From NCBI RefSeq assembly GCF_036785885.1, contig NC_092314.1, positions 18,683,638-18,747,637 of the forward strand: a stretch of DNA of 64,000 nt, given 5' to 3'. Within the stretch, counting starts at the first letter, position 1. Each line of letters begins with the position of its first letter. Shown piece after piece: positions 13,601 to 24,055 of the stretch. Under the pieces are notes generated by a model. The model did not search any database, was not told where the DNA came from, and saw only the letters and a list, made by a program, of their open reading frames with translations. The translations under genes and the position numbers were made by a program. This DNA is from Coffea arabica (Eukaryota > Streptophyta > Magnoliopsida > Gentianales > Rubiaceae).

Positions 13601-14466
13601 TCACTGGTTGTATCAGTTGCTCATTCATCTGTCTTGAGATAGCATTTGGAACACCTTGAGTTACATCTTGCTCCTGTTCAGAATTTGCTGTTGTGAGCAG
13701 CTGTTGGTAATAGCTGCAAATTTCGTTTGTCACTTCTTGTTCAGTTTCACACCATTCCCCATTGCTCCTCTGTAAAGCTGTGATTTTGTTCCTTTTCCTT
13801 GTGGCCAACACACTTGCATGGAAATAAGCAGTGTTTTTATCCCCTTCCTGCAGCCACCTGCATCTTGCTTTCTGACTCCAGTAAAGTTCCTCCTCTTTGT
13901 ACGCTTTGCTGAGTTGAAGTTTCATATCCACTAGCTGCCCTCGTATCCCATCTCCATCTGACTCTTTTAATTCCTGCATTTTCTTTTTAATCTATTCCAT
14001 TTTCATCCCAGAGTTCATCCTCAACTTTCTGTTCCATATCAACAGTGCCATTCGACATTCTTTAATTTTCCTCATCACTTTAAACATTCTTGATCCCTTC
14101 TGTTCCTTTCCCCATGCAGCCTCTATGATACCTTTGCTTCCCCCATTTCTTGCCCACCTTTGGTCAAAATAAAACCTTCTTTTTGTTTTTCTCTGATTGG
14201 GAATAGTGTCCAGGATCAGAAAGCTGTGATCTGAGGCTTCGGTTTCTTGGTGAATGCAAACTGCCTTTGCAAAAAGTTGGAACCAGTTCACAGTACCTAA
14301 ACATCTATCCAGTCTCTCCCTCACCTCTCCCTCCCCTTCCCAATGATTACACCATGTCCATGGTTTTCCTTCAAAAGCTATATCCACCAATTCATTTTCC
14401 TTGATAAACCTATTAAACTCTCTGTAACTACCCTCGGCTCTCACTCTCCCCAAGGGGGAGTGTTAT
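10669..14466 (-). mobile_element. L1-type LINE, 5'-truncated, with intact target-site duplication
   Basis: The insertion splits copia Y at the exact polypurine tract/3' LTR boundary. The word CAAGGGGGAGTGTTAT occurs at 10670-10685 and again at 14451-14466 (one further C also matches), forming a perfect 16-17 bp target-site duplication. Next to the left copy is a run of ten T (10686-10695), which is the poly(A) tail on the minus strand. The inserted body is 10686-14450, about 3.77 kb. It lacks the 5' UTR, ORF1 and the N-terminal half of the endonuclease, as expected from incomplete target-primed reverse transcription. The perfect duplication and near-intact ORF2 suggest a recent event. Confidence 0.92.
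10746..14450 (-). pseudogene. LINE ORF2: endonuclease C-terminus, reverse transcriptase, zinc ribbon, RNase H
   Basis: One frame runs from 14450 to the stop at 10746, broken only by a single in-frame TAG at 13994-13992. The first part is the APE endonuclease C-terminus (ELVDIAFEGKPWTW, then SDHSFLIL with the catalytic-type SDH). Next comes a full non-LTR RT: IPKVDNPLNLTQYRPISLCN, LDMSKAYDRVEW, GLRQGDPLSPYLF, and the catalytic FADDS at about 12846-12832. A CSGCGEDVETMEHMFFKC zinc-binding motif lies near 11580-11630. The C-terminal RNase H keeps HTDAA, EEALTIRMAL, SDCKTAVD and a PRSANVGSHRLAQFA tail, as in plant L1 elements. Missing parts are the EN N-terminus and ORF1. The copy cannot move by itself. 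Confidence 0.93.
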
Positions 14467-14802
14467 GAAATAATTAAAAATATGAATGTCCCTTTGTATT
14501 CTCAAGAGAATTAATTCTTGATTTATGACTACATTATGTATAGAAGTTACAATCCATAAATCGATTCATGTAGTAGAAGAACCGTTTCATAGGTTTCTTC
14601 ATATTCTTGTAATAGTGGATGTTTAATAGGATTGATGCACCTTTAATGTTGTAGTACCTATACATAGAGATATATTGATACTCTTTGGGATGACTTTTGT
14701 ATCTTGTTGGAATAATAAGATATCATTCTCCCTTTCTCTATTCCTTTCTCTAATATTTCTTCAATTCCTATTGTAATATTTTATTTTATTAGTTTTACAA
14801 TA
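14461..14802 (+). repeat. 3' LTR of copia element Y
   Basis: The LTR starts TGTTATGAAATAATT directly after the polypurine tract (whose duplicate lies across the LINE at 10670-10685) and ends TTTTACAATA. At 342 bp it equals the X LTRs in length. Its first six bases are part of the LINE target duplication. Confidence 0.85.
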
Positions 14803-14950
14803 CGTTATCAGCACGAGTCTCTATTTTTGAGCAAAAGTAAAACACAAGATTTTGTCGAAATTCTGATCGCATTTCTTCAAGTAAATTCTGAGGTAAATTT
14901 CTAACTCACAAACTTGTTTCAATTTCTTATGGCTAATAGTTGAATTATCA
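14803..14950 (+). repeat. Extra copia primer site and leader after the Y 3' LTR
   Basis: A primer-binding word (GTTATCAGCACGAG) and leader follow what should be the terminal LTR of Y. The leader matches the X leader (minus strand of 15930-16109) better than Y's own: both have CACAAGATTTTG and CGCATTTCTTCAAG. Orientation flips at about 14945-14955, where both sides share the word TCACAAAAT, and minus-strand X sequence follows. Confidence 0.65.
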
Positions 14951-16109
14951 CAAAATTTCTCTTAATATTGCTACTACATGAGCATATTCGAGAAATCAAT
15001 TGTGGAGAATATCATTTTCAGTATATCTTATGAGTAAAATTTTCTCAACACAATTTTAATTGAGAAGTAATTCAGAAAATTACTTCATCATTTTAAATCA
15101 ATCATCATACACGTTCAGGGTGTTTAAAGAAATTAGCCATGTGAAGATGCGATTATAATTTTGATTTGTCAAATGTACTTCGGGACATTTATCTTTAGGA
15201 CCTTTATTTTCTTATCCTTATCATTATTATCCCACTTCAAGTGGTAACTTTTTTTCTTGTCATAGTAAAATATATATTTATCAAAATCATAATCATGGCA
15301 ACAACCATAACTAATAAATTGAAATTTAATCACATTCACTTCTGGGAATGGACTAGAATTAGCATGCAATAAGTACAAAATACTTCACAAAATTTCTCTT
15401 AATATTGCTACTACAGGAGCATATTCGAGAAATCAATTGTGGAGAATATCATTTTCAATATATCTTATGAGTAAAATTTTCTCGACACAATTTTAATTGA
15501 GAAGTAATTCTGAAAATTGTATAATTATGTTCTTGTAGCCATAGGTAAATTTATTTTCTCGACACAATTTCAATTGAGAAGTAATTCTGAAAATTGCATA
15601 ATTATATTCTTGTAGTCACAGGTAAATTTATCATACCATGCTTTTGAAATAATGACCATCTTCTAGTGGTCAAATATTTTCGTTAAGAACGACCATCTTC
15701 AGGTGGTCGAATCTTTTTCTTTAAGTATTTCAAAGGACAAATGAATCCTCAAATATAATTGATTTTCTATAATAGCATCTCCAAAATTCAATGCATCAGA
15801 ATATAAGTATTTATAACGAATAATTATAAAGATAAATAAGTAGAATTAAAAGGAGAAATATTACCTCAAAGATGTCAAACAATATATGTTTTTGTTTAGT
15901 AGTTGCTCAACAGTAGGTACTTGTATTTTGCGATAATTCAAATATTAGCCATAAGAAATTGAAATAAGTTTATGACTTAGAAATTTACCTCATAATTTAC
16001 TTGAAGAAATGCGAGCAGAATTTCGGCAAAATCTTGTGTTTCACTTTTGTTCAAGGTAGAGCCTCCGTTTTCACCTTTTGCTCAAAAATAAAGACTCGTG
16101 CTGATAACG
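14951..16109 (-). pseudogene. Copia X: leader and 5' gag portion (second copy of the gag region)
   Basis: On the minus strand, from the 5' LTR inward, lie the primer site (about 16094-16108), the leader (to about 15920) and decayed gag sequence. The latter includes the same segment as at 7116-6907 (15378-15169, SSPFPEVNVIKFQF). The stretch 15385-15921 repeats 7120-7657 nearly word for word. A shorter third copy of the ACAAAATTTCTCTTAATATTGC region lies at 14946-15085. X internal sequence is therefore duplicated around element Y. Confidence 0.65.
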
Positions 16110-16451
16110 TATTATAAAACTAATAAAATAAAATATTACAATAGAAATTGAAGAAGTATTAGAGAAAGGAATAGAGAAAGGGAGAATGATATCCTTATAT
16201 TTCAACTAATCCAAAAGTACTCTCAAAGGGTATCAATGTACCTCTATATATAGGTACTACATGATCAAAGGTACATAAATCCAATTAAACACCCACTATT
16301 GCAATAATATGAAGAAACTTATGAAACGGTTTCTCCACTACATGAATAGATTTATGGATTGTAACGTCTATACATAATGTAGCCATAAAATCAAGAATTA
16401 ATTCTCTTGAGAATACAAAGGGACATCCATACTTTTAATTGTTTCATAACA
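16110..16451 (-). repeat. 5' LTR of copia element X
   Basis: On the minus strand it starts TGTTATGAAACAATT at 16451 and ends TTTTATAATA at 16110, where the usual terminal CA has become TA. The conserved primer word GTTATCAGCACGAG follows inward. The flank 16452-16456 (AGAAA) equals the flank of the other X LTR. Confidence 0.85.
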
Positions 16452-16456
16452 AGAAA

Positions 16457-17640
16457 TTATATATCTTCGTTTGGGTTCTTTTATTTTGAAACCAGAACTA
16501 GATTTGCCGAGGTTCAAGTCCTAGGTCTCTACCTAATTATCTTTGTTGATTTTTATCTAGATGAGGACATTTTTTAAGAAACCTTCTGTAGTAAAACCCG
16601 CCACAATATCTTGCAAAGACGTAGGATTAGAAGAATAATATACATTTCATTTTCTTTTCTTTTTGCAAAACTAAATGAACTGTATCTGTTCAAGATGCAT
16701 GCAAAGAAGAACTTACATGGGTTATCATAAAATTAAATTTAATAAAGATCTATCATGCTTGTCAGAAAATATAGAGACATAAAATAAACAGAAAAGAGTA
16801 AGTACACGAAGATTTGGAAAAAATCTAGCATGTAAAATGTGAACTCAAACTTTTGAAAGTTTCATTGAAATGTATGAGATTGTATATAATGCTATTTTCC
16901 TTTCAGCTGTAAATAATGCTATTATTTTTACACAAACTAAAAATAGAACTAATGATTATCTTCCAAAAAGGATTTACAACTAAATTGGATTTACAAATAA
17001 AATTCTTTCAATAGAAGAAAAGAGAAAAAATAGTTATGTTTTGCATCATAAATCAAAATAATTAACACAAACTCTTTTGTTGATGATTTGCTAAAATCAA
17101 GCAATTTTAATCTTTCAAAGAAGGTTAAATATGTGCTTTTATTGAAGTAGCTTTACGCAATGCATTCACTGACATGATCATCAAGATAAACCATGGGATG
17201 TTTATGTGCAGAAACACTACAAGGGTAAGTAAGGAAATTTATATTCTTACGTTTCAAGCTGTTGAATTCATTCACCAGCGTGTCGATGATATTGTTTTCT
17301 ACCCTTTTCTGAGTTGAAAAATCATCATGTTCATCAGCTGATCCATAGTGCAAGATCCATTTCTTCCTTCAGAGTCAATATATATATGTATATGTATATA
17401 TGTATGTGCGTATGTATGTGTATATTTATGTGTGTGTGTGAAGATTCTGTAGCAAACAATACTGATTGGGAACAACATGATCTAGCATAATTAACAAACT
17501 TTTTAATGCTTATATCGATATAGTAAAAGCATCATATTTACTACTAACCTTGACTAACATAACCTATGAAATTTTCAAAAAATAAATATCATATACTAAA
17601 GAAAGAGGCATAGAAAAATTTCCTTTTATCATGTCTCACC
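16457..17640. other. AT-rich stretch without a recognised gene
   Basis: No retroelement protein signature is seen. A minus-strand open stretch at 17353-17153 (66 codons; QKRVENNIIDTLVNEFNSLKRKN) contains GTAAGAATAT after its middle, like a donor splice site. It could be a stray exon, but I do not recognise it. The rest is low-complexity AT-rich sequence. Confidence 0.4.
17375..17445. repeat. TA/TG/GTAT microsatellite
   Basis: The stretch is an imperfect run of TATATG, TATG and TGTG units (TATATATATGTATATG ... TGTGTGTGTG). Confidence 0.8.
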
Positions 17641-18042
17641 AAGTACGGGCTACTCTCTCAAATTGGAAAGCAGCAAAATTCACTCGTCTATCCTCAATGT
17701 AGTCTAGAGCGGCGAATATGTTGGTCATCCTCTCTAGCCAGTTCTCCGCTACTTCAGGGTTGGGTTCACCAAGGAATTTAGGCAGATTAATTTCAAGAAC
17801 CTCTCTAAGGCTCTATCCTCTCCTCTATCCTGTCCCCCAGGTTGGTTAAACGGTTCAGAACCTTGTCTATCAGCTAAGTGCTCTAGGATATCAGTCATTC
17901 TATTAATGGCAGTAGCCACTTGATTACCCTCAATATTTTCCTGGCCTTGGGTCGGTCCAGTTGCAGATCCTTGGTCATCCCCTTGAGGTTGGACCTGTCT
18001 AGTCCCTCGCCCATGGTCTCGACCACTTCTTAGTCCTTCCAT
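17640..18042 (-). pseudogene. Tekay-type gag fragment
   Basis: From the ATG at 18042-18040 the frame has a basic, Q/G-rich N-terminus (MEGLRSGRDHGRGTRQVQ), then a segment ending ALERFLK. A frameshift near 17780 follows. In the next frame the core Gag continues as LPKFLGEPNPEVAENWLERM, then NIFAALDYIEDRRVNFAAFQFERVARTW, the hallmark of gypsy chromovirus Gag. An in-frame TGA then interrupts where a second W is usual. Sequence past about 17640 no longer matches, so the element is truncated there. It belongs with the primer site and LTR at 19095 onward. Confidence 0.8.
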
Positions 18043-18379
18043 AACCTAGGCGTGTCTAGTGCAAAAATAAATCAATTATGCGATACAAAGTAGAAAGTAG
18101 AAACCAATCAAGAAAACATTGGAAATAGCAGTAATTTACATTCATTAGCATGTCAAGTTCATACAATTAGCAAGTCATAGGGGAAATCACAAAAATATAG
18201 CACACAAGTGCCATGAGAGTACTTTTAGTCACAGAAGACTAAAGTAAAAGCAAGTGCGTCAAAAGTAGGCCACACAGTCATGTGAAACACAATGGCCTCA
18301 GTACTTAGCATCACCCCAGCTAATCCAAACTGTACCAGTCAAAAGGGTCAAAAGAGTCAAAAGGTCAAGCACTAAAGAC

Positions 18380-18907
18380 CTAGTCCTCAGTAGAACTACC
18401 AGGGGAAATCTCCTCCTCTGGGTCCTCCTCCTCCTGATTAGGACTCTGGACTACATCCATCGCCTCTTCCACCAATCTAGTAGCATCAGTCAAGATGTCG
18501 GAAGCCCGACCACAGATCTCCTCTCTCAACCTAGTGAGTCGAGCCCTAGTACTCTGGAGCTCCTCACGAACAACTGCAGTTGTAGCTACCTCACCCTCTA
18601 GGACCTCCTCGAGCTCCACAATCCTCTCTCCCTAAGCGCTCACCATATGTCTAATCTCGTCCACCTCTGCCTGTAAGTCCCGGTTAAGATCCACTAACTG
18701 ACGACGCTCGTCGTCCAAAGCAAGTACGAGGTGGTTCGGGTAGACAAAGGTCAACCTACACGAATATCGAGAATATCTGTCAGATGGAGAATAGTATACT
18801 CGAGCTCCCCCACCTAACGCTCGGTAGTAGATAGGCTTAGGAGGCACTACATGACCATTAGTATGGCCATTCCCATTAGCTGCCGGAGTCCCATTTCCAT
18901 TATCCAT
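18380..18907 (-). pseudogene. Tekay-type coiled-coil ORF upstream of gag, one nonsense codon
   Basis: An ATG at 18907-18905 opens a frame that runs to the stop at 18380 with one internal TAG (18634-18632), 175 codons plus stops. The N-terminus is G/N-rich (MDNGNGTPAANGNGHTNGH). It is followed by a segment with YPNHLVLALDDERRQLVDL, then long charged helices (EVDEIRHMV, GERIVELEEVLEGEV, TRARLTRLREEI), and an acidic tail (NQEEEDPEEEISPGSSTED). The gag ATG follows about 340 bases further on. The frame at 409-1 has the same layout. No known domain was recognised. Confidence 0.65.
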
Positions 18908-19094
18908 CCCTGCAAAACAATCACACTTTTCGAGTTAGGAACGTAATCACTAGCTCGCTCGGATGTCACTTATGCATGCCTAACCTAGTCACTAGTTTGC
19001 CCCAAGTACCAGTTAAGCTATAACTTAGCTTTCCGGTCTCAAGTCTTAAGGGTAGAGTATATATTATGTCTCCCATATAGATCTCTAACCTAGT

Positions 19095-19106
19095 GCTCTG
19101 ATACCA
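19095..19106 (-). other. Primer-binding site (initiator Met tRNA) of second Tekay copy
   Basis: The minus strand reads TGGTATCAGAGC four bases from the LTR end at 19111, the same spacing as at 561-572. Confidence 0.85.
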
Positions 19107-19110
19107 ACTA

Positions 19111-21122
19111 TGATGCCCCCACTTCTCCCTAAGGCGAACCAAAGGGCATCCTCGGGACGCCTACCCAACTCTCGCCAGGACTTAAGTAATTTCTGTTCAA
19201 ACTTATAGCGGTGCTAGATGTCAACAACCAGATAATAGAAATACAAATAGTGCGGAAGCGTTCAAACTTAACAATATTTAACAACTACCCAATCCTTACA
19301 TCGAGTTTCCAGAATACAGCCCAAAATATACAATAACCAAAAGTCTAGTCAAAAGTATTGGAACCCTATTACAAGAGTACACAAAAGGGAATTTCCTCCG
19401 AATCTCATTCCAAGCCCAAATCCTGTTAAGGAAAACAAATCTACAGGGTGAGTAAAACGCTCATGAGGCCAAGAACACACATGCAAGCACATTGTTCAAA
19501 TAACAATCCAAATTTACAAGTCGAACAATAATATTTCAATAGTTAACAATTCACTTGGAAAAATAAACAGAAACAATTCAAGGATACTAGAGTTCTCAGG
19601 AGCTATATTCCACTTGCACGATCAAGAACCTTCACGAATTGACACTCCGTCAATCGGGTGGGTTTAGTCCGTAGAACTTCACTTAACCTGTCCCCTTTCA
19701 CCTTACATACCCCTGTTTCGGGCCCGCCTGTCGTTTATTTGAGGTGATATTGCTCGAGTATGCGAAGCAAGATCTCTTAATAGATCAAGCTTTTGTTTTC
19801 TCATGGTTCGCCAAGAAGCCCGACCAAACCCATGCCGGCTCGAGTCCAAGGTTGGCCAATGAGATTTGGGCATCCCCCAAGCATGTTTGGATGTCGAGGA
19901 GATTCACTCCAGCGACGTATGCAGTCATAGCATACTATTTCAAGTCATTCAAGCATGTGACATATTCAAGCAATTGCGATATTCAAGCATTTCAAGTACG
20001 AGTTGTTTATTTCAAACGAGAACGAGTGCAATAAAGTACACTCTCATCTCAATTTTCAAAATTTCAAGTATCAATCGCAAGTAACATGTATCGAGTTCAC
20101 AGGAGTTCAAGTAATCCTGCACTTGACACTCACCAAATAAACAAGAAGGAATGGCACTCGAAATTCAAGCGTCCACCGTGGGATCCTCTTGAATTTTCTC
20201 TTGTGCGCCTGAGCAATTAATAAGGATTTATCACTCATAAACCCCCAATTATTGAAAAGATTGCACTTAGTGCACAATTTAAGAAAGATCATGAAAATGA
20301 ACCCCAACCACTCGTAAATCGAGGTTCAAAGATGGATTTTAAAGTACAAAAGCAATCGATTTTTCGTCTTGGAAATCCAGTATAATACGTTCAAATAATA
20401 TCGAAAGAATATGAAGAATTCGAAAAACTCCATTTCTTTAAGATTCGAAAATTTTCAGTTTTGATACAAGATCTTTGAAAAATCGTATCTCACTCTTTAC
20501 AAGTCCAAAATTGAAAAACTTGGTACCGTTGGAAACCTCTTAGAAAGTGCTAAAAGTTCTTAGAAAATACTTTTCCATGATTCCAAATGGAAGGTATTCA
20601 AAATGTGGCCCAAAGTCACTGTTTTGGACACCAAGGCAGTTTTCGAGGTTGGTCTTCTGCAAAGTTTGTAAATTCGGTAATATTCACACAATGCAAACCA
20701 GCCTTTGAAATTTGGAACTCCATTAGAGTTGCATACAAGGTTTAGAACACAACAAGTGGGTCAACAATCGGAGTTTTGAGCACCAAAATATGATAGCTCA
20801 AAGTTGGTGAAAAACCGAAACTGTTAAGCCAATTTTCCAGATTTAAGTTCCAAACTTTGGGACTTTAGTTAGGTATCGAAACGGACTCGGAACGGCACCA
20901 AATTTGGTATGAATATACTACCATATAAGGGCCACTCCTTTGTCAAATTTCATAGAAAAATATGTACGAAAATCGGTTAACGAGACCATTGAAATCACAA
21001 GAAATTCTAAGGCTAAGCTGCCTTTGAACTTCCGTTTTGCCGTTTCCAAACATTTGGTCAAGGAACATCTCAAACATGGTCCATTCCAGTAGGTAATGTC
21101 TAAAATATGTCCAAAGTACATT
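19111..21122 (-). repeat. Tekay-type 5' LTR, 3' portion
   Basis: The LTR end (minus strand ...GGGGGCATCA) abuts the primer site. The conserved Tekay LTR block (AAGGAAAACAAATC near 19429, with ACATGCAAGCAC near 19486) is present. Sequence consistent with a Tekay LTR continues to about 21122, where a Tat-like LTR fragment begins. The expected TGTRAGGACCCG start is not found, so this LTR is truncated or interrupted. Confidence 0.65.
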
Positions 21123-22093
21123 TTTTGAGTTTCCCTAACCTTCCAAAATTATGAAAATATTCCCTAAAGACTGCTATTTATAGAGGAATTCCATGCAAAA
21201 GACAAAGTATTAAATCATGTTAAGATTCCTCTTGAGCCCATAAACAAGCTAGATTTGAGTAGTAAAGCTTCTTTTGTAGCTGTCTTGGGCTGTTTTCACT
21301 GGTATCTTGCAGGAAAATGGGTCAAAAAACTTTGTGAACAAAAAACAAGTTGCAGCCGAAATTGAGGAATATACAACCTTGGAATATGTGACTTCAAGCC
21401 ACGTATTCAAGAGTCGCGTTTTCACTTCTGTGAATTTGGCACCACTTCAGCTGCTATTTTCTTGATGATAGAGGCTGAACTAACTCTTGTACAAAACATG
21501 AAAATTGTAGCCCTTTGTGTTAGCTTTCAATGTTTCAAGAATCATCCAATTTGGGGTTCTGTAGACTATTAAATGACTAAAATACCCTCAACTGGTCAGA
21601 ACTCTGTTTTAGCTTTCGACAATAAAGTTGCACTTTTGTATTTTGACTTTTTGACAATGAAAATGACTGAACTAGACTTTGATATATTCATACCAAATGT
21701 AAATCTATCCCTTAGCTTCAAAATGGTATAAAAATCACCTCAATCCAATACTTATAACTCAAGATATCGCTGAAATATTAAAAGGTGTCAAAGCTAGAAA
21801 ACTTGCATTTCATCCTTTGAGTATTTTGCACTTGATGTCTTCTTTTTATCACTTCAAATCATCAATAATCATCCAACTATCTTCTCAATTTACTCCAATT
21901 GATGATTGAATCATTAAACCTACAAAACTTGAAGTTTTCACCATTAAAATCCATAGAAATGTAATTTTTACCACTTAAACTATAAAATGCATATTTTCAC
22001 TAGAATTTTAATTAATTAGCTATAAAAGTAGTTAAAACACGCCAAAACTAACTAATAAAACACACTTAAAATACATAAAATATGCACTTATCA
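21123..22093 (-). repeat. Tat/Ogre-like LTR fragment
   Basis: On the minus strand the fragment begins TGATAAGTGCATATTTTATG at 22093, a start typical of Tat/Ogre-group gypsy LTRs. It carries a promoter-like CTATAAATAG (21183-21174) about 0.9 kb in. The end of the LTR and any internal region are missing. The junction near 21122 with Tekay LTR sequence is approximate. Confidence 0.5.
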
Positions 22094-22104
22094 TTTAACA
22101 ATTC

Positions 22105-24055
22105 ACAACTTCAAAAATTGTGAGAATAGCCACGGATTTTCAAGAACGTGTTTTCAAGAACTCAATAAATTCAAGATTGGGAACTTGTTTCGATTTCGCA
22201 AGAACCCTAGAATTTATGTCAAGTAACTTCAAGATTTTTTCTAGAAAAGTGATAAGGAATTCAAGAATTCATGAAAACTCCAAGAAATCCACAACATGTT
22301 CAAAGAAACAAATACGATCAGCCACAAACCCTAGGATCCGTTACCATGGCAAGAATCAGATTTGATTCTTTTTTTTTTTTTTGAATCAAGAACATACAAG
22401 ACACGAAGACACAGTGAACCAACAACGAGAAATTGTTAAAAATTAAACAAATTCAAAACAACAAAATCAAACAGCCAAGAAATGATGGAAAGACACAAAA
22501 ACCCTAGTGATAGAAACCTAGCGATAGTAAAATTTCTGATTTTTGTTTAATTGAACTAGACACAAAACACAAGAAAGATAACACACAACCAGAAATTTTT
22601 TTTTCAGATGAACAATAATGATGAACAGTACGTGAACAGTGATAGTAAATAGTAACGATTTTTTTTTACACAAAAATTGAATTAAAATGCAAATGAGTGA
22701 TACAAAATGCAAAGCAAGAAAGGAATATAACCTGGATACTGTCAACCAATTCTGATGCCAGCTGATACAAACCCAACCACAAGCCCGGATCTAGACAGTG
22801 TATCAAAGTTTGATGAATTGAGCAGAAACCGAAACCCTATAAACCTCTATGTTATGAACTAAAATGAGATCTTAACCCACAACAAGTGATAGATAAAACT
22901 AGGTTGTTTGGTAGAAGGTGCTACAAATAAGTGGGATTCTTGTTTGATAAGCCAAGCAAATATCTAGCACAAATTCTAAGATATTCAAAGGTTGCTTCAA
23001 GAAGCTTAGAGAAACTCTTTCAATTGTTGGAAAATTCTACTTCTTGATTGATTAAAAACATTGCAAGTTAACGATTTTTTTTACACAAAAATTGAATTAA
23101 AATGCAAATGAGTGATACAAAATGCAAAGCAAGAAAGGAATATAACCTGGATACTGTCAACCAATTCTGATGCCAGCTGATACAAACCCAACCACAAGCC
23201 CGGATCTAGACAGTGTATCAAAGTTTGATGAATTGAGCAGAAACCGAAACCCTATAAACCTCTATGTTATGAACTAAAATGAGATCTTAACCCACAACAA
23301 GTGATAGATAAAACTAGGTTGTTTGGTAGAAGGTGCTACAAATAAGTGGGATTCTTGTTTGATAAGCCAAGCAAATATCTAGCACAAATTCTAAGATATT
23401 CAAAGGTTGCTTCAAGAAGCTTAGAGAAACTCTTTCAATTGTTGGAAAATTCTACTTCTTGATTGATTAAAAACATTGCAAGTTAGGGTTATAAATAGCC
23501 TTATAAGACATGAAAAACCTAATTCAATTTGGAAATAATACAAGTTTCCTAATTCGACTAACAAGACACAATTTCCTAAAACCTAATTTGGCTCATACAT
23601 GCTTATACTTGACTGATTATTTCACTAACTACTAATGACTAAATTATCAATAAAAATACTTTAAATAACACAACAACCAAGACTTAAACACCAACATAAG
23701 TCAATGTGAAGTCGGTTTAACTATAGTTGGCTTCATTCAACTCTTCTACCACTTGAATGAGATGAACAAGTTTCCAATCTGCATTCTCAAGTCCCTCAAT
23801 ATGTTTTGGGACAATTTCTTGACTTTGAATTATGGGAACCAAAAGTCTTCACGCATGTTAGGAGTGCCAGTGTCTAACTCTATTTTCAACTTGAAGCAAA
23901 TTAATACTTGAATTAGGATTTTGATGGAACTTATCGGACACTCGACCCCTCCAATGCTTCGATAAACTCCAACTTGACCTTGAATCACATGTACCAAGCT
24001 CCAAGTGACTTTCTTAGCTTTCCTACTCATATCAGTGGCCCCCATGGAACGTGGA
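22105..24055 (-). mobile_element. CRM-like gypsy fragment: LTR, primer-site remnant and leader
   Basis: On the minus strand an LTR-like part ends ...GGGTTTGTATCA near 22766. GC and TGGCATCAGAATT follow, resembling a decayed initiator-Met primer site (TGGTATCAGAGC). The downstream leader has an A-run, then CACTGTTCACGTACTGTTC near 22620-22640, and long runs of simple sequence, closely resembling the leader of the CRM element at 56637-57810. Upstream in the LTR is a TATTTATAA box near 23490. Near 24045-24000 a short frame (MSRKAKKV) vaguely recalls the LTR-encoded tail of CRM. No gag or pol is left. The unit includes the tandem duplication at 22653-23487. Confidence 0.45.
22653..23487. repeat. 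Tandem duplication of a 415 bp segment
   Basis: The segment from about 22654 to 23068 is repeated directly from 23069 to 23487 at an offset of 415. I see no mismatch apart from the length of the T-run at the start of each copy. The unit contains the LTR end, primer-site remnant and leader start of the CRM-like fragment, so those occur twice. Confidence 0.9.

Larger units (their letters stand above)
4344..16451 (-). mobile_element. Composite Ty1-copia insertion: minus-strand element X enclosing plus-strand element Y
   Basis: The outermost sequences are two LTRs of the same minus-strand copia family, 343 bp (4344-4686) and 342 bp (16110-16451). The five bases just outside are AGAAA on both sides (4339-4343 and 16452-16456), a typical 5 bp copia target duplication, so the ends belong to one integration. 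Inside, minus-strand X sequence (4687-7657) meets plus-strand Y sequence (7658-14802, plus an X-like leader to about 14950). Minus-strand X sequence then resumes to the 5' LTR. Part of X (its gag zinc-finger region and leader) occurs in both flanks. All coding regions are decayed and internally deleted, so the unit is non-autonomous. Confidence 0.75.

Noticed and set aside
17153..17353. Small gene on the minus strand
   Set aside because: There is a single short frame with a possible donor site but no partner exon or family match.
22653..23487. CRISPR-like or satellite array
   Set aside because: There are only two long units, with no regular spacers; it is a simple tandem duplication in a plant genome.
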